The notes beneath the pieces are model-generated. The model made no database searches and was not told the DNA's origin. It saw only the letters and a program-made list of their open reading frames with translations. A stretch of DNA of 64,000 bases from Brucella rhizosphaerae (GTDB lineage Bacteria; Pseudomonadota; Alphaproteobacteria; Rhizobiales; Rhizobiaceae), in contig NZ_NNRK01000035.1 in the NCBI RefSeq assembly GCF_002252475.1, positions 124,001 through 188,000 of the forward strand, read 5' to 3'. Below are positions 18,936 through 27,744 of this stretch, one piece after another; position 1 is the first letter of the stretch, and each line of letters opens with the position of its first letter. Both the position numbers and the translations under genes were made by a program.

Positions 18936-21178
18936 GCGGGTTCCTCCATCGTGACCTTGCGCTTGCCCGCAAGAATTGCGGACCAGCGTGCATCAAAAAC
19001 CTGACGATCGATACGTTCGATAAGCGCGATGGTCGATGCTTTATCTGTTACCGAAACATCATCTGCCCCGAGCATTTGTGCTGAAGGCAGCCAATAGGAA
19101 CGCAGTCCGGATTGCTTGAGTTTCAAGCCGAGGTCGAGACCCTTTTCATGGGTGCCGAGATAACCGCGGGTAAAACCACCAGCGGTAAATAGAGCTTCGC
19201 GAGGCATGATGCAGCATTCGAAGGTTGCAGTCGCTACCTCCGTCAATTGCATGCCGGATATTGCATCAATGGGGTAGCCGGCATAGCGGCTGATAAGGGC
19301 GCGGTCTGACTGCGGCCCTGCCACCCATGTTCCCGCCCAGCGGATTGAGTCATCTTCATAGGCAAGTGTCGGAGAAAGCACGCAATCCTTGTGCATCTCG
19401 TAGGCGCTGATGAGTTTGTTGAGCCAGCCAGAACGTCGTGGCAACAGAGAGCCAGCGAGAAAAATGACCTGATCGGTGGAAACCGTACGTGCACCCACTT
19501 CAAGCGCATCATAAAGATCTTCCGAACCATTGGCTGAAACCAGCCGGATGCGCAGCCGATAAAAGTCGGCAAGTCTTCTGATCTGCACCCCGATACGGTC
19601 GATGATTTCCGTAGCCGCCGCAATCACAATGGGCGCTATGCGCGTTTCAGGATCGAGTGCGAGCAGAGCAAGCAGCGGCTCTATTTCTTCGACGCGTTCG
19701 TCAATACCAATGATGATAGCCGGGCCGACTGCGTCCTCAAAGGGACCAAGGTCGACCACGCCAAAGACTTCCGGTGCTGGACGATTGACGCCACGCAACA
19801 GTGGTACAAGCTGTTGATCGACGATGTGGCGCAACGCCCATGCATTGGGATCGGTGGCACGCAGCTGCCGAACAATGGCATCGCGCGACGTCACGCGGGT
19901 GGGGGTGAGCGGAAAGAACGCGCGGCGCCCATCACTGATTGCCAGTTCCAGATAGAACGGCGAAGTGCTGTCGCCTGCAAGTTCAGGGGCAAAAGCCACA
20001 AAGCCATGGGCGTGGCGATTTGGATCAAGACCTGCGTTAAAGGGGGAATGATTATCAAACTCACGCGTTACATCGGAGCGGTCGATGCGTGTCCACGTCG
20101 TGTCGATCTGGATGTCGCCGCGATGTCGCCGAAGCCGCACGCTTTCAACGTGACTGTCGGGATCAAGCAGCCAGCCTGAAATCAATATGCCACTGCCTTC
20201 AACCCGAAAGACATTGTCGATGCCCATGCGAACGGGAAAAGGCAGAGCGGAAACCGTATCTGTACCATCGAAACGATTGGCGGCGGAACGCAGACGCAAA
20301 AGAATATCGGTTGAACTGCGCACGCGTGGCAGGATTGCGCGAATATGGGCGGGTGTTTCGCGTGAGCCTGAGAGAAGTCTGCGGTCATAGACTTCGGTAA
20401 ACCGCCAGCCTCGGCGGCCGCGAAACAAAATGCGCTCGATATCATTGGCTTCCACCGGCTCATTGGCGAGAAGAAGCCCGGCAAAGCCAGAGGCTTGTTC
20501 TTCAAGATCGGGGCGCGCAAAAACACTGATCGAGCATTCGGCGAGTGATGAGTTTTTACCGCTGATCAGAAGCCGCGTGACTGCAGGTGTCAAATCCTGC
20601 GCCCAGCCCTGGACGAAAATATCGCCTTCGTCGCTTCCGCCAATGAGTTCAATACATCCGTCCGAGCGCGCACCTGCCTGCAATAAAACCGTGATTGCAG
20701 ACAATTTTTTCCGGCTGATGGGCCCCGATATCAATCCTTCGACGAGTTCATCGATGACGCCTGAGAGGCTCTGACCGGATAAATCTCCGATCATTGCAAC
20801 GAAATCCGGAACAGATGCCGATCGCGATGCAAAGTTATAGCGCGCGACCTTCGCCCGATGCTGAAACATGATGGTCTTGAGGATACCGCGGCGCAACACG
20901 TTCGTAGGCACAATTGCGACAAAACCATGTGTTCCGGCGGGCGATGGTTCTTTCAAGGGCCAGGTTATGAGACTTGTTTTCACGCTCATCGCCGGGTCGC
21001 CATTGAGAAACGCTGTAACCTGATCGGTGGTGGCACTTCCAATGCCGAGCACTAAGACGAGCGTGTCTTCAATCACGCACCCCACCACCATTTCGCCCTC
21101 CATAATCATAGGAGGACGTTCGGTCGTGCGGCTATTTCTGGCGCCGGATTGAATGTTTGGCCTTTCATCCTGTGTCAT
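18932..21178 (-). CDS. GW-DP module protein with degenerate GT2 domain (wgeF position)
   Basis: A 748-residue protein; the ATG at 21178 has a 'gaggg' ribosome site and sits 10 bases after the upstream stop, while the frame extends to 21229. An N-terminal beta-rich part of ~300 residues is followed by a 'GWLLDPDSHVESVRLRRHRG' module, then a family 2-like domain from about residue 495. Aligned with the paralogue at 24068, that domain has 'FLAGSLLPRRSGW' where the paralogue has 'MLNSDVVPSEHGW', and 'THEKGLDLGLKL' where the paralogue has 'DYEDSDLCLKI'. Both the metal-binding Asp and the E-D base pair are lost, so it is probably not a working transferase. It may be a scaffold or sugar-binding partner. 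Its position corresponds to WgeF (ExpE6). Confidence 0.7.
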   Translation of the reverse strand: MTQDERPNIQSGARNSRTTERPPMIMEGEMVVGCVIEDTLVLVLGIGSATTDQVTAFLNGDPAMSVKTSLITWPLKEPSPAGTHGFVAIVPTNVLRRGILKTIMFQHRAKVARYNFASRSASVPDFVAMIGDLSGQSLSGVIDELVEGLISGPISRKKLSAITVLLQAGARSDGCIELIGGSDEGDIFVQGWAQDLTPAVTRLLISGKNSSLAECSISVFARPDLEEQASGFAGLLLANEPVEANDIERILFRGRRGWRFTEVYDRRLLSGSRETPAHIRAILPRVRSSTDILLRLRSAANRFDGTDTVSALPFPVRMGIDNVFRVEGSGILISGWLLDPDSHVESVRLRRHRGDIQIDTTWTRIDRSDVTREFDNHSPFNAGLDPNRHAHGFVAFAPELAGDSTSPFYLELAISDGRRAFFPLTPTRVTSRDAIVRQLRATDPNAWALRHIVDQQLVPLLRGVNRPAPEVFGVVDLGPFEDAVGPAIIIGIDERVEEIEPLLALLALDPETRIAPIVIAAATEIIDRIGVQIRRLADFYRLRIRLVSANGSEDLYDALEVGARTVSTDQVIFLAGSLLPRRSGWLNKLISAYEMHKDCVLSPTLAYEDDSIRWAGTWVAGPQSDRALISRYAGYPIDAISGMQLTEVATATFECCIMPREALFTAGGFTRGYLGTHEKGLDLGLKLKQSGLRSYWLPSAQMLGADDVSVTDKASTIALIERIDRQVFDARWSAILAGKRKVTMEEPA

Positions 21179-21188
21179 GCGGCGACCC

Positions 21189-21959
21189 TCAGGGCATGAT
21201 TGCGAGTGTGAGGAGCGCGCCAGCGACAAAGCCGGTCAAGACGGCGGCAAGCACGAAAAGAACTTTGATGTCTCCGCTACTCCTTTTGCGCACGTCTTCC
21301 ATACGCTGTTCAAGACCAGCAACGACGCCGTCCATGCGCATGATATGCACATCAAGCTCGGTCATGCGCTGGTGGAGATCAGTACGCAGCGTGTCAACCG
21401 AACCGGCAATGTCGAGCAGATCCGTGGGTGAAGCATTACCAGTGCTGTCGATGGTGGGCGCTGCGCGTTGCAGCGAGCGCTGGTTCACCTGCAACTGGCG
21501 TTGGGCTGCCATCAGCATGTCGAGCTTGTCGAGAATGCGGGTCATTGGCGCTGCGATCAGTGCTTCTGCCGCTTGCTCATCGGGTTTTGGCACACGCAGT
21601 TTCTGCTCTACGCCTGCGGCATTGGCGGCAACCACAACCAGTTCGCCTGAGCGTGCCGCAGCAAACTGAGGCAACATCACTTCGAACGCATGCATTCCGT
21701 CGCCGATGCCATTGCGCTTCAGGTCGGGTCTGTCCTTGTCGGCAGGCGCTTCAGCAATTGGCTTGTCATCCAGCAGAACGCGAATAATGAGCCGTTCGCT
21801 CGGGTATGAAGGATCGAACGCCCAGCCGTAAAGGCGGCCTTCTTCGATGGCGTCAACGCGTCCTTTCATGGCTTCAGTCCTTTGAGGTGTCGGCGAAGCA
21901 CTCTGCGCTTCAGCCGGCTTTTGTGCCTCATCGGATGGAATTTTGGTCGCGATGTTCAT
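21189..21959 (-). CDS. GW-DP domain membrane protein (wgeE position)
   Basis: A 256-residue protein with no family I can name. The N-terminal ~40 residues are Pro/Ala-rich. A compact module follows with 'YGWAFDPSYPSERLIIRVLLDD', a pattern found in many polysaccharide-cluster proteins of this order and also in the two 750-residue proteins of this operon. The C-terminal half is helical, probably coiled coil (about residues 150-220), and ends in one transmembrane helix ('VLFVLAAVLTGFVAGALLTLAIM') with almost no tail. It is thus likely tail-anchored in the inner membrane with the module in the cytosol. It may bring transferases together. It fits WgeE (ExpE5) by position. Confidence 0.6.
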   Translation of the reverse strand: MNIATKIPSDEAQKPAEAQSASPTPQRTEAMKGRVDAIEEGRLYGWAFDPSYPSERLIIRVLLDDKPIAEAPADKDRPDLKRNGIGDGMHAFEVMLPQFAAARSGELVVVAANAAGVEQKLRVPKPDEQAAEALIAAPMTRILDKLDMLMAAQRQLQVNQRSLQRAAPTIDSTGNASPTDLLDIAGSVDTLRTDLHQRMTELDVHIMRMDGVVAGLEQRMEDVRKRSSGDIKVLFVLAAVLTGFVAGALLTLAIMP

Positions 21960-21969
21960 GATCTACCTC

Positions 21970-23229
21970 TCATGCTGCCTCGACACGCGCTGCGCGCAAT
22001 GACCCGATCATGGCGAGATAGCGGGCTGCGGTGGTGTCGATGGTGTCCGGGTGCCGCGCATTTTCGCCAAGCGATTGGCGCAAGTCCGGGTTTTCCGCCA
22101 TGCGGCGCATTGCTTGGGCGAGCGCCAGCGGATCATTGGGCGGAACGGTGAGACCATTGATGCCATCAGTGATCATCTCGGCCATTCCACCAATATTGCT
22201 GCAAATGACAGGGCGGTTTTGTCCCTGTGCTTCCTGAATGACGAGCGGCGCATTCTCCCACCAGATCGAAGGCATGATTGCGCAATCGACAGACTGGATA
22301 AGTTGAGCGATGTCTTCGCGGCGATATGCGCCACGACGTTGCACGATCGGCCATGTTTGCGCAAAAAGCCGGTCGATTTCGCCGACAAAGCTTTCGCTCT
22401 GAAAAGGAGCTGCACCATGAACGCGCAGCTCGAAATCAAAGCCTTCGGAAATCAGCTGTTGGGCGGCCTCAAGCAGGACTGTCGCGCCCTTCCATGGATT
22501 GAGATTGCCGAAATAGCCGAAGGTTGGCTTTGTCCGCTCCTGCTGTCGAAATTCCACTGCTGGCCGCTCCGGCTGACCATTGTGAATGACCTCGATACGA
22601 TCTTCTGCAAGGCCCCATTCCACATAGCGCTGTTTGAGAAATTCGCTCGGTGAGACGAAGACATCGACGGCACTAAGCAGCGATTTGATGTGCCTTTCGC
22701 GCAATACGAACTTATCGAGCGCAATGTCTTTGAAGCAGGCATGACAACGGTCAGGGCTTGCACCATGACACAGCTCTTTGCCTGTGGTGCGCACCATCAG
22801 CCCATCATGGTGGCAGATGGGGTAATAGTCATGCAAAGTCAGAACGATGCGGCAATCGGGCAGGGTGCGGCGCACGATATGCGGGAACTCTGCGCCGAGC
22901 AGCAACAGATGATGCAGATGCACGACGTCAGGTCTGAAATCGCGCAGCAGTTCGACGATATCCGGTACAATGCCATAAAGATCGATCTGGCTCATATAGA
23001 AGCGATCAAAGTGCCCTGACCAGAGTAGAATTTCATCGCCGCCATTGCCGATGCTCTGAAAGCTTGTGCCGGGACGTGCTTCACGATGCACCTTGTTGGT
23101 GGCCCCCATAAACATCGCTTCGCATCCTGCACGCTGATAGGCGCGGAACAGATCATGGGCGAAAATTTCCGTTCCGCCGGGATGAAGCGATGGATGATTA
23201 TGAGCTGCGATGAGCACACGAGGGGCCAT
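21970..23229 (-). CDS. Family 4 glycosyltransferase (wgeD position)
   Basis: A 419-residue GT-B transferase. 'VLIAAHNHPSLHPGGTEIFAHDLFRAY' opens the protein. 'FRPDVVHLHHLLLLG', 'LTLHDYYPICHHDGLMV', 'HACFKDIALDKFVLRERHI' and 'FGYFGNLNPWKGATVLLEA' follow. The donor-site element is 'IMPSIWWENAPLVIQEAQGQNRPVICSNIGGMAEMI'. A Cys-rich patch near residue 155 is shared with the paralogue at 17613. The ATG overlaps the methyltransferase stop (23229). It fits WgeD (ExpE4), listed as a transferase in the S. meliloti cluster. Confidence 0.83.
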   Translation of the reverse strand: MAPRVLIAAHNHPSLHPGGTEIFAHDLFRAYQRAGCEAMFMGATNKVHREARPGTSFQSIGNGGDEILLWSGHFDRFYMSQIDLYGIVPDIVELLRDFRPDVVHLHHLLLLGAEFPHIVRRTLPDCRIVLTLHDYYPICHHDGLMVRTTGKELCHGASPDRCHACFKDIALDKFVLRERHIKSLLSAVDVFVSPSEFLKQRYVEWGLAEDRIEVIHNGQPERPAVEFRQQERTKPTFGYFGNLNPWKGATVLLEAAQQLISEGFDFELRVHGAAPFQSESFVGEIDRLFAQTWPIVQRRGAYRREDIAQLIQSVDCAIMPSIWWENAPLVIQEAQGQNRPVICSNIGGMAEMITDGINGLTVPPNDPLALAQAMRRMAENPDLRQSLGENARHPDTIDTTAARYLAMIGSLRAARVEAA

Positions 23230-24071
23230 CAGGCGGCACCTCCGCGTGAAGCGATAAAGATATCCTGATAATGATCGGCATCAATACCACGCCAGTGGCC
23301 GAAGGATTTCGTTGCAAGCTCCAGCTTACTGCCTGCAAGAGCGCGGTCGAGAAATCCGTTCTCAAAGCCGACAGCTGCAAGGGGGGGAAGCTCTGGCACA
23401 AACCAGCATGGCCCGGCTCCATGACGTTCAAAGGCGAGGCGCTTGTCGCGCTTACCGAAGCGGTCGCGAGCGGCGATATCATCAACGACGAATGCAGTCA
23501 TGAAGAGCTTTCCGCCTGGTGCAAGTACGCGTGATACCTGTTCGAGATAGGTCTTCACTTCATCAGACGGCAGATGCGTGACTACAGACGTCATGATGAC
23601 AAAGTCAAAGCTTCCGTCAGCAAAGGGAAGCGTCAGACTGAGACCGTTCACAGTACCTTTCGGATTGTAGAGGTCATGCGCAATATCGATATGACGGAAC
23701 TCAAAATTCGGGTAATGCGCGGTGATATTCTGTCGGCACCAGTTGACGCCGCCTGATACCGGATCGATACCGGCATAGCGCGCTTTCGCCATATCGAGAT
23801 ATTGCGTCAGCGGCACGGCCATGCGGCCAATTCCCGAACCAATATCAAGCACGCGTGCATCGGGCTTCAAGCCGCCTTTGCGGATGAAATGGCCGAGAAA
23901 TTCAGCGCCAACCGCACGATAATCTCCATCGCCGACAAAAACGCTGTTCGGGTCGGGCGAAGGCAGAAAGCGGTTCTTCAAAACAGAATGTATCAGCCAG
24001 TCAATCTGTTCTTCGGGTATTGCTGGTTTGGCTTCAGGTTCTGGCTGTTTCAGCATTACCACTTCGGTCAA
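23229..24071 (-). CDS. Class I SAM-dependent methyltransferase (wgeC position)
   Basis: A 280-residue methyltransferase. The SAM-binding motif I is 'VLDIGSGIGRMAVPL' near residue 95, motif II region 'GLSLTLPFADGSFDFVIMTSVVTHLPSDEVKTYLEQVSRVLAPGG' near 165-205, and 'FMTAFVVDD' closes the fold. It has the Methyltransf_11/25 arrangement. In an exopolysaccharide operon it probably methylates a sugar hydroxyl or a lipid-linked intermediate. Both ends overlap neighbours by a few bases (start with the gene at 24068, stop with the GT4 start), a sign of coupling. Position corresponds to WgeC (ExpE3). Confidence 0.83.
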   Translation of the reverse strand: MTEVVMLKQPEPEAKPAIPEEQIDWLIHSVLKNRFLPSPDPNSVFVGDGDYRAVGAEFLGHFIRKGGLKPDARVLDIGSGIGRMAVPLTQYLDMAKARYAGIDPVSGGVNWCRQNITAHYPNFEFRHIDIAHDLYNPKGTVNGLSLTLPFADGSFDFVIMTSVVTHLPSDEVKTYLEQVSRVLAPGGKLFMTAFVVDDIAARDRFGKRDKRLAFERHGAGPCWFVPELPPLAAVGFENGFLDRALAGSKLELATKSFGHWRGIDADHYQDIFIASRGGAA

Positions 24072-26344
24072 GCGGCGCTCCTTTCAGATTTGGCCACAAT
24101 CACATTCGAGGGAGCCATCATTTGGTTCTCCTCTTGTGGTGGCGTCATCAGTTCTGTGATTTCTTCATCCCAGCGCTGGGTATGCAGCCAGGAATTATAT
24201 TGGCTGGCGAGGCCGCGCATATAATCGGCACTGCGGCGGATGGAGCGGCGCTCGAAATGGTAGAGGGCAACTCCCGGTTCGTAGAAAATCTGGAAACCAA
24301 GCTGGCGTATCTTCAGGCACAGATCGCTGTCTTCGTAGTCACCAATGACGTAATCTTCGCTAAAGCCGCCCACGAGATCGAATATATCCTTGCGGGTGAT
24401 CAGGCAGGCGCCGGTGACGCCAGGGACATTGCGCGCACGTCGCGCCGGTGCGTAATTACCGGGCATGCCCTTGTGATAGTGATGATTGAGCCAGATGCCC
24501 TGACGATCGCGGGCGAAATAAAGCCCGGCATGTTGCAAAGAGCCATCTTCGAACAGCAGACGCGGACCGATTGCGCCAAGCTTCGGTTCATCGAACAAAG
24601 GCTGAATGAGCTGCTGCAACCAGCCATGTTCGGACGGCACCACATCTGAGTTCAGCATGACAATAGTCGTGCCGGTTGCGAGACTTGCGCCAGCATTGCA
24701 GGCACGGGCATAGCCGCCATTGCGGTTCATGATCGCAAGTTTGAATGGCATATCATGAAGGATGTGCAGGCCACCCAGCATATGCTCGGTATCGTCCTGA
24801 ATTTCAGGAGAATCGAGCACGAAGATGAACTCAGCATTCTCCATCAGCCATGGATCAGTCGCCATCGATGAGAACTGAAACCGCAGAAAATCGAGATTGC
24901 GGTAAAGTGGGATGACGATGGAAGCGAGCGGAGATGCGGGCGTCTCTCCAAATTCTTTGATTTCAGAAATTCGTACCGTCGCGCCAAGTTTCTTTTCAAC
25001 TTCTGTCAGGGCAGGAGCCAGTATCTGTTCAAACACATGCGGCCGCGCTTGCTGTGGTGGAACAGATCGTAAGATCCGCATGCGTTGTGCTGACGGTTCA
25101 AAAGGTTGCGGCGCTGGTATCAGAGGTGCGGTTGCGCCGGAAGAAAGACGCATTTGAAAACGCGGCTGTAACAAGGGGCCAAGATTTTTGGCCGAAGGCA
25201 ACCAGGCAACGAAACCTGTCACGTCTTGCTGTGGCGTATCTTCACGTTTCGCGATCTTGCCTGCGAATTTATGGAAATGCGGCTTCAGTGAAACCGCACT
25301 GCCACTTTCAGGCAGATATTCGATATCAGTAAGCAAACTGGAAGGATCGTGCATCCATCCACCAACGATCAGTCCACTATCAAGCGCCAAAGCGAGGTCG
25401 ATTTCGGCTGCAGGATGGGTGGCTGCCGGATGGGTGGCTGATTGTGAAATCTGACGAACGGGTAACGGGGAGCGTGTCTGTAAATCAATTGCGACAGCCG
25501 TACCGGCTACACTCAGTTTTCCCAATTGGCGAACAAGAAATTCGCGCAAAGCACCATTGCCCTGCCACTTGCTCCACCACATGGTGAAGTCTGCCTGTTC
25601 AGCTGAGCGCGCTGCCAGTTTGCGGACGGCGACGCCTTTTTGTCCGGCCAGGATCAGCAACAGGGAAGATGGCAGATCCTGGGGCGCCTCAACCAGCAAA
25701 TGGCACGGCTGCCAGGCATTGCGCGCTTGCTTGCTTGCGACAAACCGCGGAGGGATCACCATCACACTGCCCGGTGTAACGCCGTAAATAGCTGACACTT
25801 CGCCGAGCATCGGATCAACAGCGGTCTCCAGAAGATGGTGACCTCGAACGGGTTCGCCGCAATATTGCGCTTCCCGGGGTTCTGGCGTTAACGCGAATGT
25901 CAGATCGCGGACAAGGGACGCAAATGTCTGATTACGGGAGAGCCGAAATGTGCTGCGCCAGGTTGTGAGGATATTTGTCAGAAGCTTGATATGCCCCGGC
26001 AAGGTGAGATCATGCACCACATATTCCACATCGAAAGCCGCGAGTTCACTGGCCGGGTAAAGGATCGTCTGTGCCGTTGGGCCCATGGAGCCTGCGGACA
26101 GCGATAATTCGACTGGTTCTGTTCCAGTTCTCATCGCCCAAAACATACGCATGCCACCATTTTCAAGGGGGATGCCGATACTGAGCAGGGGAACAGGCTG
26201 GACAGACATTTCCAGCGTACATTTGGTCGTTGAGCGAGCCGGGCCGGGAATATCCCAGATGACGACAGCCACATCGGCGCAAAGACGGCAAATGGAGAGG
26301 TTCTCAGTTTTGCTTTCAGTGTCCGCCGAATGGTCGAGGTTCAA
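24068..26344 (-). CDS. Multidomain GT2 glycosyltransferase (wgeB position)
   Basis: A 758-residue protein. The only near start is a TTG at 26344, after 'aaaggg'; upstream the frame soon meets a stop, and the next ATG is at residue 46, so the start is uncertain. A long N-terminal beta-rich region contains a 'VGGWMHDPSS' module near residue 335. The GT2 domain starts near residue 475 ('ASIVIPLYRNLDFLRFQF'), with the metal-binding 'IVMLNSDVVPSEHGW' and 'VTGACLITRKDIFDLVGGF...DYEDSDLCLKIR', so its active-site elements are intact. It matches WgeB (ExpE2), a reported transferase. A 15-bp tandem duplication near 25412-25441 gives a repeated 'THPAA'. It is downstream of the RTX gene, past a hairpin at 26449. 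Confidence 0.75.
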   Translation of the reverse strand: MNLDHSADTESKTENLSICRLCADVAVVIWDIPGPARSTTKCTLEMSVQPVPLLSIGIPLENGGMRMFWAMRTGTEPVELSLSAGSMGPTAQTILYPASELAAFDVEYVVHDLTLPGHIKLLTNILTTWRSTFRLSRNQTFASLVRDLTFALTPEPREAQYCGEPVRGHHLLETAVDPMLGEVSAIYGVTPGSVMVIPPRFVASKQARNAWQPCHLLVEAPQDLPSSLLLILAGQKGVAVRKLAARSAEQADFTMWWSKWQGNGALREFLVRQLGKLSVAGTAVAIDLQTRSPLPVRQISQSATHPAATHPAAEIDLALALDSGLIVGGWMHDPSSLLTDIEYLPESGSAVSLKPHFHKFAGKIAKREDTPQQDVTGFVAWLPSAKNLGPLLQPRFQMRLSSGATAPLIPAPQPFEPSAQRMRILRSVPPQQARPHVFEQILAPALTEVEKKLGATVRISEIKEFGETPASPLASIVIPLYRNLDFLRFQFSSMATDPWLMENAEFIFVLDSPEIQDDTEHMLGGLHILHDMPFKLAIMNRNGGYARACNAGASLATGTTIVMLNSDVVPSEHGWLQQLIQPLFDEPKLGAIGPRLLFEDGSLQHAGLYFARDRQGIWLNHHYHKGMPGNYAPARRARNVPGVTGACLITRKDIFDLVGGFSEDYVIGDYEDSDLCLKIRQLGFQIFYEPGVALYHFERRSIRRSADYMRGLASQYNSWLHTQRWDEEITELMTPPQEENQMMAPSNVIVAKSERSAA

Positions 26345-26448
26345 TGCGAGCGCCCTTTCATTCTTGTTGGGGATGCAAACCCGAACACATCACTAAGCCA
26401 GATGTGACAGGCCAGAAATCGAGATCGGAAGGCAGTTGAAGAAGGAAC

Positions 26449-26474
26449 GTGCCCGACGGGAGGATGTCGGGCAC
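26449..26474 (-). terminator. Perfect hairpin after the RTX gene
   Basis: Arms 'gtgcccgac' (26449-26457) and 'gtcgggcac' (26466-26474) pair without mismatch across an 8-base loop. Read leftward it is followed by a T-rich 'gttccttcttc'. It sits 17 bp past the RTX stop and before the wgeB-like gene, so it probably lowers read-through and lets the RTX protein be made in excess. Confidence 0.72.
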
Positions 26475-26490
26475 GCACTCAATCGTTCAA

Positions 26491-27150
26491 TCAGTGAACA
26501 GTGAAGTACTGGTCGGGATGGGACTGTACGTCGTCTGCACTGGTGTTCACGAGGGTAACGGTGTCGCCATTGCCGAGATCGACAACAACATTGCCACCAA
26601 CCTGAGTGACGCGATCTGCGAGGTCATCCGCCGAATTGACATCAAGGCCGTTAATGCCCTGCTGAATCTGGAGGATGTCTTCACCGGGGTTGAAGTCCAG
26701 GATGACGTCGTTTCCGCCGCCGCCGTTGAACAAGAAGACATCGCTACCGGCACCGCCGATAAGGATGTCATTGCCGGCGCCGCCATCAAGGATGTCGTTG
26801 CCGTTTCCACCTTGCAGGATATCGTTCCCGTCGCCGCCAAAGAGAAGGTCTGAGCCATTGCCGCCCTGGAGAACATCGTCTCCAGCGCCGCCAAACAGCA
26901 CATCGTTCCCATTGCCGCCGCTTAGGACGTCGTTTCCTGCATCACCGAACAGAACATCATTACCGTTTCCGCCGAAAAGGAGGTCATCACCGTTTCCGCC
27001 GAAGAGGGTGTCATTCCCGTTATCGCCGAAGATGGTGTCATTGCCATCACCTCCGAAAACGAGATCATCACCGCCATGAGCGCGGATGAAATCGTCAAAG
27101 CGGGAACCGAACAACACGTCGTCGTAGGCGCCGCCTTCTAAAGTGGCCAT
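26491..27150 (-). CDS. wgeA: Secreted RTX calcium-binding protein, WgeA/ExpE1-like
   Basis: A 219-residue acidic, Gly/Asp-rich protein without a signal peptide. Residues ~25-140 are about a dozen consecutive nonapeptides of the form GGxGxDxLx, which wind into a calcium-binding beta roll. The last ~65 residues ('VILDFNPGEDILQI' to the end) look like a type I secretion signal. There is no separate enzymatic domain. The type I exporter pair is encoded just upstream. In S. meliloti, ExpE1 (WgeA) is such a protein, exported by WgdAB and needed for galactoglucan production or release; position and content match. Its promoter region carries a palindrome at 27392. Confidence 0.85.
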   Translation of the reverse strand: MATLEGGAYDDVLFGSRFDDFIRAHGGDDLVFGGDGNDTIFGDNGNDTLFGGNGDDLLFGGNGNDVLFGDAGNDVLSGGNGNDVLFGGAGDDVLQGGNGSDLLFGGDGNDILQGGNGNDILDGGAGNDILIGGAGSDVFLFNGGGGNDVILDFNPGEDILQIQQGINGLDVNSADDLADRVTQVGGNVVVDLGNGDTVTLVNTSADDVQSHPDQYFTVH

Positions 27151-27640
27151 CTGCTTCTCCTTGTGTTCCTGTATGGGTTTACAAAAAGGCCGGAAAATGG
27201 TCCGACCATTATGCTTGTAGTAGTCTGCGCCGCATCAATTACAATTGCAACATTATTAGTTGGTATAAATTTGACGGTCATAAGTAACAAATTATTACGA
27301 ATAGTTTATATTTCAGTTTTATAAAAAGAAATATGATGTATATTTATAATCAATATAATTTATATTTACATTGTATTTGGTGGTAAATTAATTTCAAATT
27401 TGAAATATAGCCCTATAGGAATAATAGTTAATATGTTTCAATAGCATGGCAGAAGGCGCATCGCGTCTCGCGCTAACTGAACGCGTCGGAGAATCTCAAC
27501 CTATGGATGATCTATATTGTGAAATACTCTTCTCGACAGGCTACTGATCTGAAGCTCAGAACAGCAGCCTGATTGAGGTGAAGCATTTCCAGCAAAGGTG
27601 CGTAGCGGTTTTGCGTTGGATCATGCGTCAAACAAATAGT
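27151..27640. other. Long A+T-rich leader of the RTX operon
   Basis: A gap of about 490 bp with no gene. Bases ~27220-27420 are very A+T-rich and may be bent DNA. It holds the palindrome at 27392-27405. I see no single convincing -35/-10 pair. The size suggests complex control of the wge-like operon. Confidence 0.55.
27392..27405. promoter_or_regulatory. Palindrome, candidate WggR-like operator 1
   Basis: 'tttcaaatttgaaa' is a perfect 14-bp palindrome, 242 bp before the RTX start. Core TTCAAA/TTTGAA half-sites are also found at 31088 and 33077, there with one central base. I infer that the MarR regulator at 31129 binds it. Confidence 0.5.
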
Positions 27641-27744
27641 GAGTGCGGTTCCAGGGATTCAATCCCGAACGAACCGCTCTGTCTGTTCATTTTTACGCCT
27701 ATCCTGGTCCGAAAATCGGTCCCCATTTTTCGGTATGTGCTCTA
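27641..27744. repeat. Dispersed palindromic repeat abutting a stop codon
   Basis: It runs from 'gagtgcggtt' through two inverted sections, including 'ccgaaaatcggtccccatttttcgg', to 'gtgctcta'. The second half closely matches the copy at 50581. The terminal 'cta' is the stop codon (TAG on the minus strand) of the HlyD-type gene. Confidence 0.75.

Noticed and set aside
26675-27079. Pro-rich frame on the plus strand and regular ~27-bp repeats that look like a repeat array
   Set aside because: Both come from the RTX nonapeptide codons on the opposite strand; the units have no constant repeat with unique spacers, so this is not CRISPR and not a second gene.
27265-27295. PHO-box-like bases before the RTX gene
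   Set aside because: PhoB sites control this cluster in S. meliloti, but the half-sites here match poorly and the 11-base period is not kept.
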